Assembly: GCA_913776615.1 (NCBI GenBank)
Contig: CAJYPK010000024.1
Coordinates: 118,490-182,489, forward strand
DNA length: 64,000 bases
Origin: an uncultured Hymenobacter sp.
GTDB taxonomy: Bacteria > Bacteroidota > Bacteroidia > Cytophagales > Hymenobacteraceae
Direction of reading: 5' to 3'
Shown: in pieces, positions 17,934 through 25,752 of the stretch
How the letters are laid out: every line of letters starts with the position of its first letter
Numbering within the stretch: position 1 is the first letter of the stretch
Position numbers and translations under genes: made by a program
The notes under the pieces: model-generated
Database searches by the model: none
Seen by the model: only the letters and a program-made list of their open reading frames with translations
Told to the model about the DNA's origin: nothing

Positions 17934-18793
17934 AGCAGCGCCTTAATCCGGGCCGTCAGTCCCTCGCTGGCGGGCACCAGCGGCAGGCGCACGGCGGGCT
18001 CGCACACACCTTGCAGGGCCAGCGCGGCCTTCACGCCCACGGGGTTACCCTCCTCGTACATGAGCGGGTTGAGCGGTACCAGGCCGAACAGCAGCTGCTG
18101 GGCGCGGGCGAAGTCGCCAGCCAGCGCGGCGCGGGTCATGTCGCTGAAGCGCTGCGGAAACGCATTGGCCAGCACCGAGATAATGCCTTGGCCGCCGCAG
18201 GCGATGAGCGGCACCGTGAGCATGTCGTCGCCGCTCAAAAACAGGAAGTCGGCCGGCTTACCCGCCAGGATGGCCAGCGCCTGCTCCACGTTGCCGCTGG
18301 CTTCCTTGATACCGATAATGTTGTCGTGCTTAGCCAATTCCAGTACCGTGGCGGCCGTGAGGTTGGAGCCCGTGCGGCTCGGCACGTTGTAGAGAATGAG
18401 GGGGAGGGGCGAGGCGTCGGCCAGACGTTGGTAGTGCGCCACGATGCCGGCCTGGCTGGGTTTGTTGTAGGCTGGGCTGGCCGATAAGATGGCCTCGATG
18501 CCAGTGAGGTCGGTGCTGCGCAGCTGCTGCTCGACGGTGCGCGTGTCGTTGCCGCCGATGCCGTACACGAGTGGCACGCGGCCGGCGACGTGCTGGCGGG
18601 CCGCATGTAGTAAATCCGTCTTCTCCGAAGCCGTAACGGTGGGCGACTCGCCCGTGGTGCCGTTGAGAACCAGATACTCCACGCCGCCCGCGATGGTAAA
18701 GTCGAGCAGGCGCTCCCAGGCGGCCATATCGACCGCGCCGGTAGAAGTAAAAGGCGTCACGAGGGCCACGCCGGTGCCGTGTAGTTTGTTCAT
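17930..18793 (-). CDS. dapA: 4-hydroxy-tetrahydrodipicolinate synthase
   Basis: Cytosolic class I aldolase that condenses pyruvate with aspartate semialdehyde, the first step towards lysine and diaminopimelate. The call is 287 residues from 18793; longer frames cross the next gene and are rejected. The motif 'GTTGESPTV' starts the active site. Y135 ('ILYNVPSRTGSN') and the Schiff-base lysine K163 ('IIGIKEASG') match E. coli Y133 and K161. 'LNPLMYEEGNPVGVKAAL' near the C-terminus is typical. A -7-like box (18819-18826, minus) lies upstream in the intergenic space shared with the divergent deacetylase gene. Confidence 0.95.
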   Translation of the reverse strand: MNKLHGTGVALVTPFTSTGAVDMAAWERLLDFTIAGGVEYLVLNGTTGESPTVTASEKTDLLHAARQHVAGRVPLVYGIGGNDTRTVEQQLRSTDLTGIEAILSASPAYNKPSQAGIVAHYQRLADASPLPLILYNVPSRTGSNLTAATVLELAKHDNIIGIKEASGNVEQALAILAGKPADFLFLSGDDMLTVPLIACGGQGIISVLANAFPQRFSDMTRAALAGDFARAQQLLFGLVPLNPLMYEEGNPVGVKAALALQGVCEPAVRLPLVPASEGLTARIKALL

Positions 18794-18818
18794 CCGCTGT
18801 GGGGGTTGTTGCTTTGTG

Positions 18819-18826
18819 CAAAAGTA
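18819..18826 (-). promoter_or_regulatory. -7 box for dapA
   Basis: Minus-strand TACTTTTG fits TAnnTTTG, 25 bases before the dapA ATG. No clear -33 partner. Confidence 0.4.
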
Positions 18827-18872
18827 CACTCTTCGTCCGCCGTTGCGTTCCGCCGGCTTTTTAATTGCGTTC

Positions 18873-19814
18873 TTGAAAACTTTGTTTCCCGCGGCGGCCG
18901 CTTTGGCCGCCGCCCTGAGCCTGGTCGCCTGCGACTCCAAAACCGCCACCACCGGCGAAGCCCGTACCACGCCCAGCGCCGAGGCCGTGGGCAAAACCGA
19001 CTCGGCTAAAATCGACGAGGCCGCGCCCACCACGGGCACCGCCGCCATCGCGGCCGATGAGGCCAACGCCAAGCCCGGCCCCGACCCCAGCACCATCCCG
19101 GCCGCCCAGGCCAACGATGCGGCCGCCATCTACGCCCGCCCGCAGGTGCCGATTCTGTGCTATCACCAGATTCGCGATTGGACTGCCCGCGACTCGAAGA
19201 GTGCCAAGGATTACATCGTGCCCATCGCGGCCTTCAAGGCGCAGATCAAGATGCTGGCCGACAGCGGCTACCATACCATTCAGCCCGACCAGCTCTACGC
19301 CTACCTCACCACCGGTGCCAAGCTGCCCAGCAAGCCTATCATGCTGACGTTTGACGATACCGACCTCGACCAGTTTACCATTGCCCGCCCCACGCTGGCG
19401 CAGTACGGCTACAAGGGCGTGTATTTCGTGATGACGGTGAGCCTCGGCCGCCCGCACTACATGACCAAGGACATGGTGAAGCAGCTCTCCGACGAGGGCA
19501 ATCAGATCGGCTCGCACACCTGGGACCACCACAACGTGAAAAAGTACCAGGGCAAGGACTGGGAAACCCAAATCGACAAGCCCACCAAAACGCTGGAGGA
19601 AATCACGGGCAAGAAAATCAAGTACTTCGCCTACCCCTTCGGCCTCTGGAACCCCCAGGCGTTCCCCGAGCTCAAGCAGCGCGGCTTCGTGGCCGCCTTC
19701 TCGCTGGCCGAAAAGCGTGACCAGCAAGACCCGCTCTTTACCATCCGCCGCATCATCGCCAGCGGCTATTGGAGCCCGCGCACGCTGCACAATAGCATCG
19801 TACAGAGCTTTTAA
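18873..19814 (+). CDS. Polysaccharide deacetylase lipoprotein, TTG start
   Basis: Envelope NodB-type (CE4) deacetylase of 313 residues. No ATG or GTG gives a sensible start; TTG 18873 opens a perfect lipoprotein signal (KTLFPAAAALAAALSLVAC, lipobox 'LSLVAC'). Upstream codons in frame run antisense through dapA. A low-complexity Ala/Asp linker (residues 20-85) leads to the NodB domain: 'VPILCYHQIRD', 'IMLTFDDTDLDQF' (Asp pair), 'GNQIGSHTWDHHN' (metal-binding His) and 'IKYFAYPFGLWNP'. The usual Gly after the FDD motif is Thr here. The substrate may be peptidoglycan or an exopolysaccharide. Confidence 0.85.
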   Translation: MKTLFPAAAALAAALSLVACDSKTATTGEARTTPSAEAVGKTDSAKIDEAAPTTGTAAIAADEANAKPGPDPSTIPAAQANDAAAIYARPQVPILCYHQIRDWTARDSKSAKDYIVPIAAFKAQIKMLADSGYHTIQPDQLYAYLTTGAKLPSKPIMLTFDDTDLDQFTIARPTLAQYGYKGVYFVMTVSLGRPHYMTKDMVKQLSDEGNQIGSHTWDHHNVKKYQGKDWETQIDKPTKTLEEITGKKIKYFAYPFGLWNPQAFPELKQRGFVAAFSLAEKRDQQDPLFTIRRIIASGYWSPRTLHNSIVQSF

Positions 19815-19826
19815 CAACGAAGGAAT

Positions 19827-19903
19827 TGTAACACCAATCTCCAGCTTGGTGCTGCGTTTGGATGCTCACCAGACGCAGCACCAAGCTGGAGATTGGTGTT
19901 ACA
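19827..19903. terminator. Inverted repeat, family B, with T-run
   Basis: Perfect 31-bp arms at 19827-19857 and 19873-19903 (tgtaacaccaatctccagct... and complement), 15-base loop, followed by tttttt on the plus strand. It is the same family as 3050-3146, with caatctccagc in place of caagctccagc. It lies between the convergent deacetylase and LacI genes and should terminate the former. Confidence 0.85.
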
Positions 19904-19933
19904 TTTTTTGAGAGGCCGGGTGTAAAACTCCTC

Positions 19934-21112
19934 TCACGCCGCCGTGGTCAAGACCTTCGCCCGAGCTTTCAGCGACGACTGCCGGATAACCAGCTCACTC
20001 GTCACCACGCAGGTACGCGGCTGAAAATCTTCTTTCTGCGCCATCTGCTCCAGAAACAGGCTGGCCGCCTGCTGGCCGATGCGGAAGGGGTGCAGATCGA
20101 CGGTCGTGAGGCCCGGCTCGATGAGGCTGGCCAGAAACTCGTCGCCGAAGCCCACGATGGCAATATCCTCGGGCACCCGGATGCCGCGCTCGCGCAGGGC
20201 CAGCAGCAGGTCGAAGGCATTGGTGTAGTTGATGGCGAAAATGGCATCGGGCGGCTCGGGCAGGGCCAGCCAGGCGTCGAGCGCCGCCACGGCCGAGGCG
20301 GGCCGGAAGTCGATGTGCGCCCGCAATTCCTCGCTGGTGGGCAGGCCGTGCTTGCGCAGCGCGCTGAGGTAACCTGCCTGCCGCTGCCGGCTGATGAGCA
20401 GCGACGCCGGCCCGGCCAGGATGGCAATGCGCCGGCAGCCCTGCTCGATAAGGTGCTCGGTGATGGTGAAGGCCCCCAGCCGGTCGTCGAGAATGACTTT
20501 GGCGCTGTTGACCTCGTTGCACACCCGGTCGAAATGCACCACCGGAATGCCGCGCCGGGCTGGGTCTTTCACGTGATCAAAATTCTCGGTTTCGCGCGAG
20601 TGGCAGATGAGCAGGCCGTCTACCCGGCTGGCAATCAGTGCCTGCACGTTGCTCACCTCTGCCTCGTACGACTCCTTCGACTGGCAAATCATCACCCGGT
20701 AGCCCGCCTTGGTAGCCACCTGCTGAATGCCGCTGACGGCGGTGGCGAAGAAGGGGCGCTCCAAATCGGGGATGAGGACGCCGATGGTGTGGGTGGCCTG
20801 ATTTTTTAGGCTCTGGGCCAGGAGGTTGGGCTGGTAGTCGAGCTGCTGGGCGGCCTCCACGATGGCCTGCCGGGTGAGCGGACTAATGTCGGAGTGCCCG
20901 TTGAGCGCCCGCGATACCGTGGAGGGGGCCACGCCCACCTGCCGGGCCACGTCGGCAATGGTAGCCTGGTGACGCTTGCGGCTGGGGGCGCCGGTCGGGC
21001 GCTCGAGTGTGAAATGGTAATCGCAGGCCTTGCAGAAAAACCGCTGCCGGCCGCGCACGAAGCCCGCTTTCATGACGTCGTCGGCCAGGCTGCACTTAAC
21101 ACATTTAACCAT
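19934..21112 (-). CDS. LacI family regulator with N-terminal zinc ribbon
   Basis: Transcription factor of 392 residues, about 50 longer than usual LacI proteins because of an added N-terminus. Residues 4-30 form a four-cysteine zinc ribbon (C4, C7, C27, C30: 'KCVKC' and 'RQRFFCKACDYHF') of the type found at the start of IS1 InsA-like transposases. The LacI helix-turn-helix follows at about 49-72 ('TIADVARQVGVAPSTVSRAL'), then the periplasmic-binding-protein-like sensor domain (about 110-380: 'HTIGVLIPDLERPFFATAVS', 'EDIAIVGFGDEFLASLIEPG'). It is divergent from uxuA and the whole xylan locus, so it is the likely local repressor. The ligand is probably a sugar or sugar acid of that pathway; this is inference. 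Confidence 0.9.
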   Translation of the reverse strand: MVKCVKCSLADDVMKAGFVRGRQRFFCKACDYHFTLERPTGAPSRKRHQATIADVARQVGVAPSTVSRALNGHSDISPLTRQAIVEAAQQLDYQPNLLAQSLKNQATHTIGVLIPDLERPFFATAVSGIQQVATKAGYRVMICQSKESYEAEVSNVQALIASRVDGLLICHSRETENFDHVKDPARRGIPVVHFDRVCNEVNSAKVILDDRLGAFTITEHLIEQGCRRIAILAGPASLLISRQRQAGYLSALRKHGLPTSEELRAHIDFRPASAVAALDAWLALPEPPDAIFAINYTNAFDLLLALRERGIRVPEDIAIVGFGDEFLASLIEPGLTTVDLHPFRIGQQAASLFLEQMAQKEDFQPRTCVVTSELVIRQSSLKARAKVLTTAA

Positions 21113-21205
21113 GAGACAAGGGTGGGAAGAAAGGTGGACAATGCGAAGTTCGAAGGGAAGCTACTGCATAGGTGGCAGAAAGCAGCGGCCGGAAAAATAT
21201 TTTGG

Positions 21206-21236
21206 CAAAAATAGCTATCGAAAACGTTTGCACAAA
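21206..21236 (-). promoter_or_regulatory. LacI-gene promoter (-33 TTTG, -7 TATTTTTG)
   Basis: Read on the minus strand, TTTG (21236-21233) and TATTTTTG (21213-21206) are separated by 19 bases, an excellent Bacteroidetes promoter. The expected start is about 90 bases before the ATG at 21112. Confidence 0.7.
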
Positions 21237-21239
21237 CGT
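21218..21239. promoter_or_regulatory. LacI-type operator and overlapping 16-bp palindrome
   Basis: gaaaacgtttgc (21220-21231) has the central CG and AAACGTTT core of LacI-family operators. A second symmetry, acgtttg-ca-caaacgt (21224-21239), overlaps it. The site lies between the -33 and -7 boxes of the regulator's own promoter, so autorepression is likely. It is also about 80 bases upstream of the predicted uxuA start site. Confidence 0.65.
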
Positions 21240-21311
21240 AACCGATACTTTTTGTAGCTATTTTCCTTGAAATTGAGGTTTTTGGGGCTGGGGTTTACAT
21301 AACGCTGCCTT

Positions 21312-21319
21312 TACATTTG
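21312..21319 (+). promoter_or_regulatory. -7 box for the uxuA operon
   Basis: TACATTTG fits TAnnTTTG. It implies a 5' leader of about 90 bases before ATG 21419. No TTTG at ideal -33 spacing is seen, as might be expected for an activated or repressed promoter. Confidence 0.5.
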
Positions 21320-21418
21320 AAGCAGATTCCACCCCGGCCTCCGGCAGCCAGCTTTGCGAACGTTACCTATCGCAACTCGGTGCAGAAGGCAGAAAATTGC
21401 ACTTTTCATAGCTACGCC

Positions 21419-22660
21419 ATGCTGCACACTATGCGCTGGTTCGGGCCTAACGACCCGGTTTCGCTTTTCGACATTCGCCAGGCGGGTTGCGCCGGCGTAG
21501 TCACGGCGCTGCACCACCTGCCGGTGGGAGCCCTCTGGCCAGTGGCCGAAATTCAGGCGCGCCAACAGCTCGTGGAGGCTGCCAACGCCACGCATTCGCC
21601 CCTGCACTGGGCAGTGGTAGAAAGCCTGCCGGTGCACGAGGATATCAAGAAAGGTCGCCCCAGCCGCGACGAATACATCCGGAACTACCAGCAGAGCCTG
21701 CGCAACCTCGCGGCCTGCGGCATCCGCACGGTGTGCTACAATTTTATGCCCGTGCTCGACTGGTCGCGCACCGATTTGCGCTACGAGATGCCCGACGGTT
21801 CGCGGGCGCTGCGCTTCGTGTGGCAGGATTTTGCGGTGTTTGATTTGTGCATTCTGAAGCGCCCCGGCGCTGAGGCCGATTACGAGCCCGCCGTGGCCGA
21901 GGCCGCCCGCGAGCAGTTTGCCACCATGAGCCCCGAGGCTATTACCCAGCTCACCAACACCACGCTGCTGGGCCTGCCCGGCTCGGAAGAGGCATTTGAG
22001 CTGGCGACGTTCCAGGACTATCTGAATGAATACAAGGCGATTGACGCCGCCGCCCTCACGGCCAACCTGCACTACTTCATTCAGCAGGTAGCGCCGGTGG
22101 CCGAGGAAGTCGGCATCGGCCTCTGCATTCACCCCGACGACCCGCCCTTCCCGCTGCTGGGCCTGCCCCGCGTGGTAAGTACCGAGGCCGACCTGGCGGG
22201 CCTGCTGGCCGCCTGCGACGTGCGGGCCAACGGCCTGACGTTTTGCACCGGCTCGCTGGGCGTGCGCCCCGACAACGACCTGGCGGGCATGGTAGAGCGC
22301 TTCGGCTCGCGCATTCACTTCGTGCACCTGCGCACTACCAAGCGCGAAGACAACCCGCGCAACTTCCACGAGGCCGACCACCTGGCCGGCGACGTGGATA
22401 TGTACGCCGTCGTGCGTGCCCTGGTAGAGGAGGAGCTGCGCCGCGAGGCGGCCGGTGAAGAAAAAACCGCTTTGCCCATGCGCCCCGACCACGGCCACCA
22501 GATGCTCGACGACCTGAGCACCAACAAGCGCACTTACCCCGGCTACTCGGCCATCGGCCGCCTGCGCGGCCTGGCCGAGCTGCGCGGCCTCGAATACGGC
22601 CTACGCCGCACCCTGACCGAAGCCGAAGCGTCGGCTCCCGCGGCCTACGCCGCCCGCTAG
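21419..22660 (+). CDS. uxuA: Mannonate dehydratase
   Basis: Cytosolic enzyme that dehydrates D-mannonate to 2-keto-3-deoxygluconate in glucuronate catabolism, 413 residues (E. coli UxuA has 394). The family N-terminus is plain: '[20 protein letters not shown]' then '[13 protein letters not shown]'. Metal and substrate residues lie in '[20 protein letters not shown]', '[12 protein letters not shown]' and '[13 protein letters not shown]'. ATG 21419 is chosen; an in-frame TTG at 21317 is part of the -7 box. First gene of the xylan/glucuronate operon; 37 bases separate it from GH67. Confidence 0.95.
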   Translation: MLHTMRWFGPNDPVSLFDIRQAGCAGVVTALHHLPVGALWPVAEIQARQQLVEAANATHSPLHWAVVESLPVHEDIKKGRPSRDEYIRNYQQSLRNLAACGIRTVCYNFMPVLDWSRTDLRYEMPDGSRALRFVWQDFAVFDLCILKRPGAEADYEPAVAEAAREQFATMSPEAITQLTNTTLLGLPGSEEAFELATFQDYLNEYKAIDAAALTANLHYFIQQVAPVAEEVGIGLCIHPDDPPFPLLGLPRVVSTEADLAGLLAACDVRANGLTFCTGSLGVRPDNDLAGMVERFGSRIHFVHLRTTKREDNPRNFHEADHLAGDVDMYAVVRALVEEELRREAAGEEKTALPMRPDHGHQMLDDLSTNKRTYPGYSAIGRLRGLAELRGLEYGLRRTLTEAEASAPAAYAAR

Positions 22661-22697
22661 ATTTTACTCTCTCCGCCATTTTTCCCACCCGCCCGCC

Positions 22698-24815
22698 ATG
22701 TTGCTGCGCAACGTGTTCCTGCTTCTCCTGTGCCTCGTAGCCGTGTCGCCCAGCCGGGCCGACGACGGCTACCGGCTGTGGCTGAAGTACGACCGGATTG
22801 CTGATGCCGCTGAACGTCAGCAGTATGCTCGGGTGGCGCAGTTCGTTGCCAGCCCCGGTACTACGCCGGTATTGCGGGCAGCCAGCGCCGAGCTGCAGCG
22901 CGGGTTGGGCGGACTGCTGGGCCAGCCGGTGCCGGTAGTAGCCAGCGCGGGCAGCCGCACGGGCGGCATCGTGCTGCGCGTCGAGGCCCCGGCCCGCGCC
23001 GCCGGCCAGCCGCTGAAGGCCGAGGGCTACCGCATCTTTTCGGAGAAAAATAACCTCGTTATCACCGGCCCGACCGACCGGGCAGTGCTCTACGGGGCCT
23101 TCGCCCTGCTGCGGCAGGTGCAGACGCGCCAGCCGCTGGCCGGCCTCAGCCTGAGCAGCAGCCCGCGCATCGAGTACCGGATGCTCAACCACTGGGACAA
23201 CCCCAACGGCACGGTCGAGCGGGGCTACGCCGGCTCCAGCATCTGGAAGTGGTACGAGCTGCCCGAGCGCCTCGACCCCCGCTACACCGACTACGCCCGC
23301 GCCAACGCTTCGGTGGGTATCAATGGCGTGGTAATCAATAATGTGAACGCCAGCGCCCGCTACCTCTCGGCCGAGTACATCGGCAAAGTAGCGGCCCTGG
23401 CGGGCGTGCTGCGGCCCTACGGCCAGCGGGTGTACCTGTCGGTATTCTGGGCCGCGCCCAAGGTGCTGGGTGGCCTCAGCACCGCCGACCCGCTCGACCC
23501 CGCCGTGAAGCAGTGGTGGGCCGCCAAGAGCGACGAATTGTACCAAGCCATTCCCGATTTCGGCGGCTTCCTGGTAAAAGCTAATTCGGAGGGTGAGCCC
23601 GGCCCGCAGGACTACGGCCGCAACCACGCCGACGGGGCCAACATGCTGGCCCAGGCCCTGGGCCGCCACGACGGCGTGGTGATGTGGCGGGCCTTCGTGT
23701 ACAAGGCCGGCAGCGCCGACCGCTTCAAGCAGGCCTACGAGGAGTTTCAGCCGCTCGACGGCAAGTTCGACCCCAAGGTGCTGGTGCAGGTGAAGAACGG
23801 TCCGATTGATTTCATGGCCCGCGAGCCCTTCCACCCGTTGTTCGGGGCCATGCCCCAAACGCCGCTGGTGCTGGAAGTGCAGCTGACGCAGGAGTACCTG
23901 GGCTTCGCCACGCACCTGGTGTACCTGGGGCCGCTCATCAAGGAAGTATTAGAATCGGACACTTACGCCAAGGGTCCCGGCTCGACGGTGGCCAAGGTGG
24001 TGGATGGCACCGTGGACCACCACGCGCTGAGCGCCATTGCGGGCGTGGCCAACATCGGCTCGGACCGCAACTGGACCGGCCACCCGGTGGGCCAGGCCAA
24101 CTGGTACGCCTTCGGCCGCCTGGCCTGGGACCACGAGCTGAGCTCGGCCGCCATCGCCCGGGAGTGGACCAAGATGACGCTGACCACCGAGCCCGCCGCC
24201 GTGCGCACGCTCACCGATATGCTGGGGCAGTCGCGCAACATCTACGTGCGCTACACCATGCCGCTGGGCCTGCACCACATCATGGGCGAGAGCATTCACT
24301 ACGGCCCCCAGCCCTGGCTGGCCAAGTCGGGCCGGCCCGACTGGACGGCCGTGTACTACCACAAGGCTGATTCCATCGGCCTGGGCTTCGACCGCACGGC
24401 CACCGGTTCCAACGCGCTGGCCCTCTACAAGCCAGCGGTGCAACAGGAGTGGGGCAACGCCCAGACCTGCCCACTCAACTACCTGCTCTGGTTTCACCAC
24501 GTGCCCTGGACGCAGCGGCTGAGCACTGGCCGCACCCTCTGGAACGAGCTGGCCACCCGCTACTACACCGGGGCCGACTCGGTCATCTGGCTGCAAAAGC
24601 AGTGGGCCACCGCCCGCCCCGCCCTCGACCCCGCCCTTTACGCCGACGTGGCGGCCCGCCTCCAAACCCAGCATAAGGAAGCCCTGTGGTGGCGCGACGC
24701 CTGCGTGCTCTACTTCCAAACGTTTGCCCGCCAGCCCATTCCGGCCCCCTTCACCCCGCCCACGCGCTCGCTGGCCGATATCAAGCAGCTCGTGCAGCTC
24801 TACCAGCTTAAGTAA
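22698..24815 (+). CDS. aguA: GH67 alpha-glucuronidase
   Basis: Exported enzyme of 705 residues that removes 4-O-methyl-glucuronate from the non-reducing end of xylo-oligosaccharides. Signal peptide residues 1-21 (LLLLCLVAVSPSRA). Catalytic residues match the Cellvibrio japonicus enzyme with a constant offset of 6: E298 ('VKANSEGEPGP', acid, E292), D371 ('NGPIDF', D365) and E399 ('LTQEYLG', E393). The domain order is the usual N-terminal beta-sandwich, TIM barrel and C-terminal helical dimerisation domain ('VRYTMPLGLHHIMGESIHYG'). It feeds free glucuronate to the adjacent uxuA and SDR genes. Confidence 0.95.
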   Translation: MLLRNVFLLLLCLVAVSPSRADDGYRLWLKYDRIADAAERQQYARVAQFVASPGTTPVLRAASAELQRGLGGLLGQPVPVVASAGSRTGGIVLRVEAPARAAGQPLKAEGYRIFSEKNNLVITGPTDRAVLYGAFALLRQVQTRQPLAGLSLSSSPRIEYRMLNHWDNPNGTVERGYAGSSIWKWYELPERLDPRYTDYARANASVGINGVVINNVNASARYLSAEYIGKVAALAGVLRPYGQRVYLSVFWAAPKVLGGLSTADPLDPAVKQWWAAKSDELYQAIPDFGGFLVKANSEGEPGPQDYGRNHADGANMLAQALGRHDGVVMWRAFVYKAGSADRFKQAYEEFQPLDGKFDPKVLVQVKNGPIDFMAREPFHPLFGAMPQTPLVLEVQLTQEYLGFATHLVYLGPLIKEVLESDTYAKGPGSTVAKVVDGTVDHHALSAIAGVANIGSDRNWTGHPVGQANWYAFGRLAWDHELSSAAIAREWTKMTLTTEPAAVRTLTDMLGQSRNIYVRYTMPLGLHHIMGESIHYGPQPWLAKSGRPDWTAVYYHKADSIGLGFDRTATGSNALALYKPAVQQEWGNAQTCPLNYLLWFHHVPWTQRLSTGRTLWNELATRYYTGADSVIWLQKQWATARPALDPALYADVAARLQTQHKEALWWRDACVLYFQTFARQPIPAPFTPPTRSLADIKQLVQLYQLK

Positions 24816-24849
24816 TTCCCTCCCTGTTTTCTCCGAATAGTATTTTGTT

Positions 24850-25674
24850 ATGAATAACGCTGTTCTCACTCCCAACGGCCACGCGGCCGACGCTACTACG
24901 CTCCACGCGGCGGCACCCGCCGACGTGTTTTCGCTGGCGGGTCGGGTGGCCCTCATTACGGGCGGCGGCACCGGCATCGGTCTTGAAATTGCCCGCTGCA
25001 TGGCCACGGCCGGGGCCACGGTCATCATCACCGGCCGCCGCGAGGCGGTGCTGCAAGAAGCCGCCGCCGAGATCGGGGAGGGGGCGCACTACATCGCCAA
25101 CGACATCACCGACCTGGCTGGCCTCGACGGGCTGGTAGCTCAGGTAGAAGCTGAGTATGGTCCGCTCGATATCCTGGTCAACAACGCTGGCATCAACCTG
25201 AAGAAGCCCGCGCTGGAAGTAACCGACGAAGACTTCAGCCGCATCATTCACACCAACCTGAACGCGGTATTCGCCCTCACGCGGGCCGCCGCCCAGCGCA
25301 TGGTGGCCCGGCGTAGCGGCGTCATTCTCATGATTTCGTCGATGGCCGCCTACTACGGCATCGACCGCGTGGTGGCCTACGCGGCCTCCAAGTCGGCCGT
25401 GGAGGGTATGGTGAAAGTGCTGGCCTCGGAATTCTCCAAGGACGGCGTCCGCATCAACGCCATCGCCCCCGGCTTTATCGAAACGGCCATGAGCCGCACG
25501 GCCATGAACTCCGACCCCGAGCGCCGCGACCGCGCCATGCGCCGCACCCCGATGGGCAAGTTTGGCCAGCCCGCCGACATCGGCCACGCCGCCGTGTTTC
25601 TGGCCTCCAACGGGGCGCGCTACATCACGGGGGCCTCGCTGCCCGTGGATGGCGGCAACTCCATCGGCTTTTAG
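24850..25674 (+). CDS. SDR oxidoreductase, probable fructuronate reductase
   Basis: Cytosolic classical short-chain dehydrogenase of 274 residues. The NAD(P) site is 'LITGGGTGIGLEIAR', the structural motif 'DILVNNAGINLKKP' and the active site S-Y-K in 'MISSMAAYYGIDRVVAYAAS' plus 'KSAVEG'. An extra 27 residues precede the Rossmann fold. In several Bacteroidetes and in Bacillus, mannonate oxidoreductase (UxuB role) is an SDR encoded next to uxuA; placed here between GH67 and SusC, that is the best guess. It could also be a KduD-like deoxygluconate dehydrogenase. Confidence 0.85.
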   Translation: MNNAVLTPNGHAADATTLHAAAPADVFSLAGRVALITGGGTGIGLEIARCMATAGATVIITGRREAVLQEAAAEIGEGAHYIANDITDLAGLDGLVAQVEAEYGPLDILVNNAGINLKKPALEVTDEDFSRIIHTNLNAVFALTRAAAQRMVARRSGVILMISSMAAYYGIDRVVAYAASKSAVEGMVKVLASEFSKDGVRINAIAPGFIETAMSRTAMNSDPERRDRAMRRTPMGKFGQPADIGHAAVFLASNGARYITGASLPVDGGNSIGF

Positions 25675-25752
25675 GCCCGCGCCCCGCCTTCGCTATCCGT
25701 GCGCCGCCCGGCGCTTCTACCCGCTTCATTTCACTTTTCAAATTTCCCACCC

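Noticed and set aside
21317..21418. TTG start for uxuA 102 bases upstream
   Set aside because: The TTG is the end of a TAnnTTTG promoter box and the added residues do not resemble the UxuA N-terminus.
22335..23915. 526-codon minus-strand frame across uxuA and GH67
   Set aside because: It crosses two well-defined genes and shows no domain.
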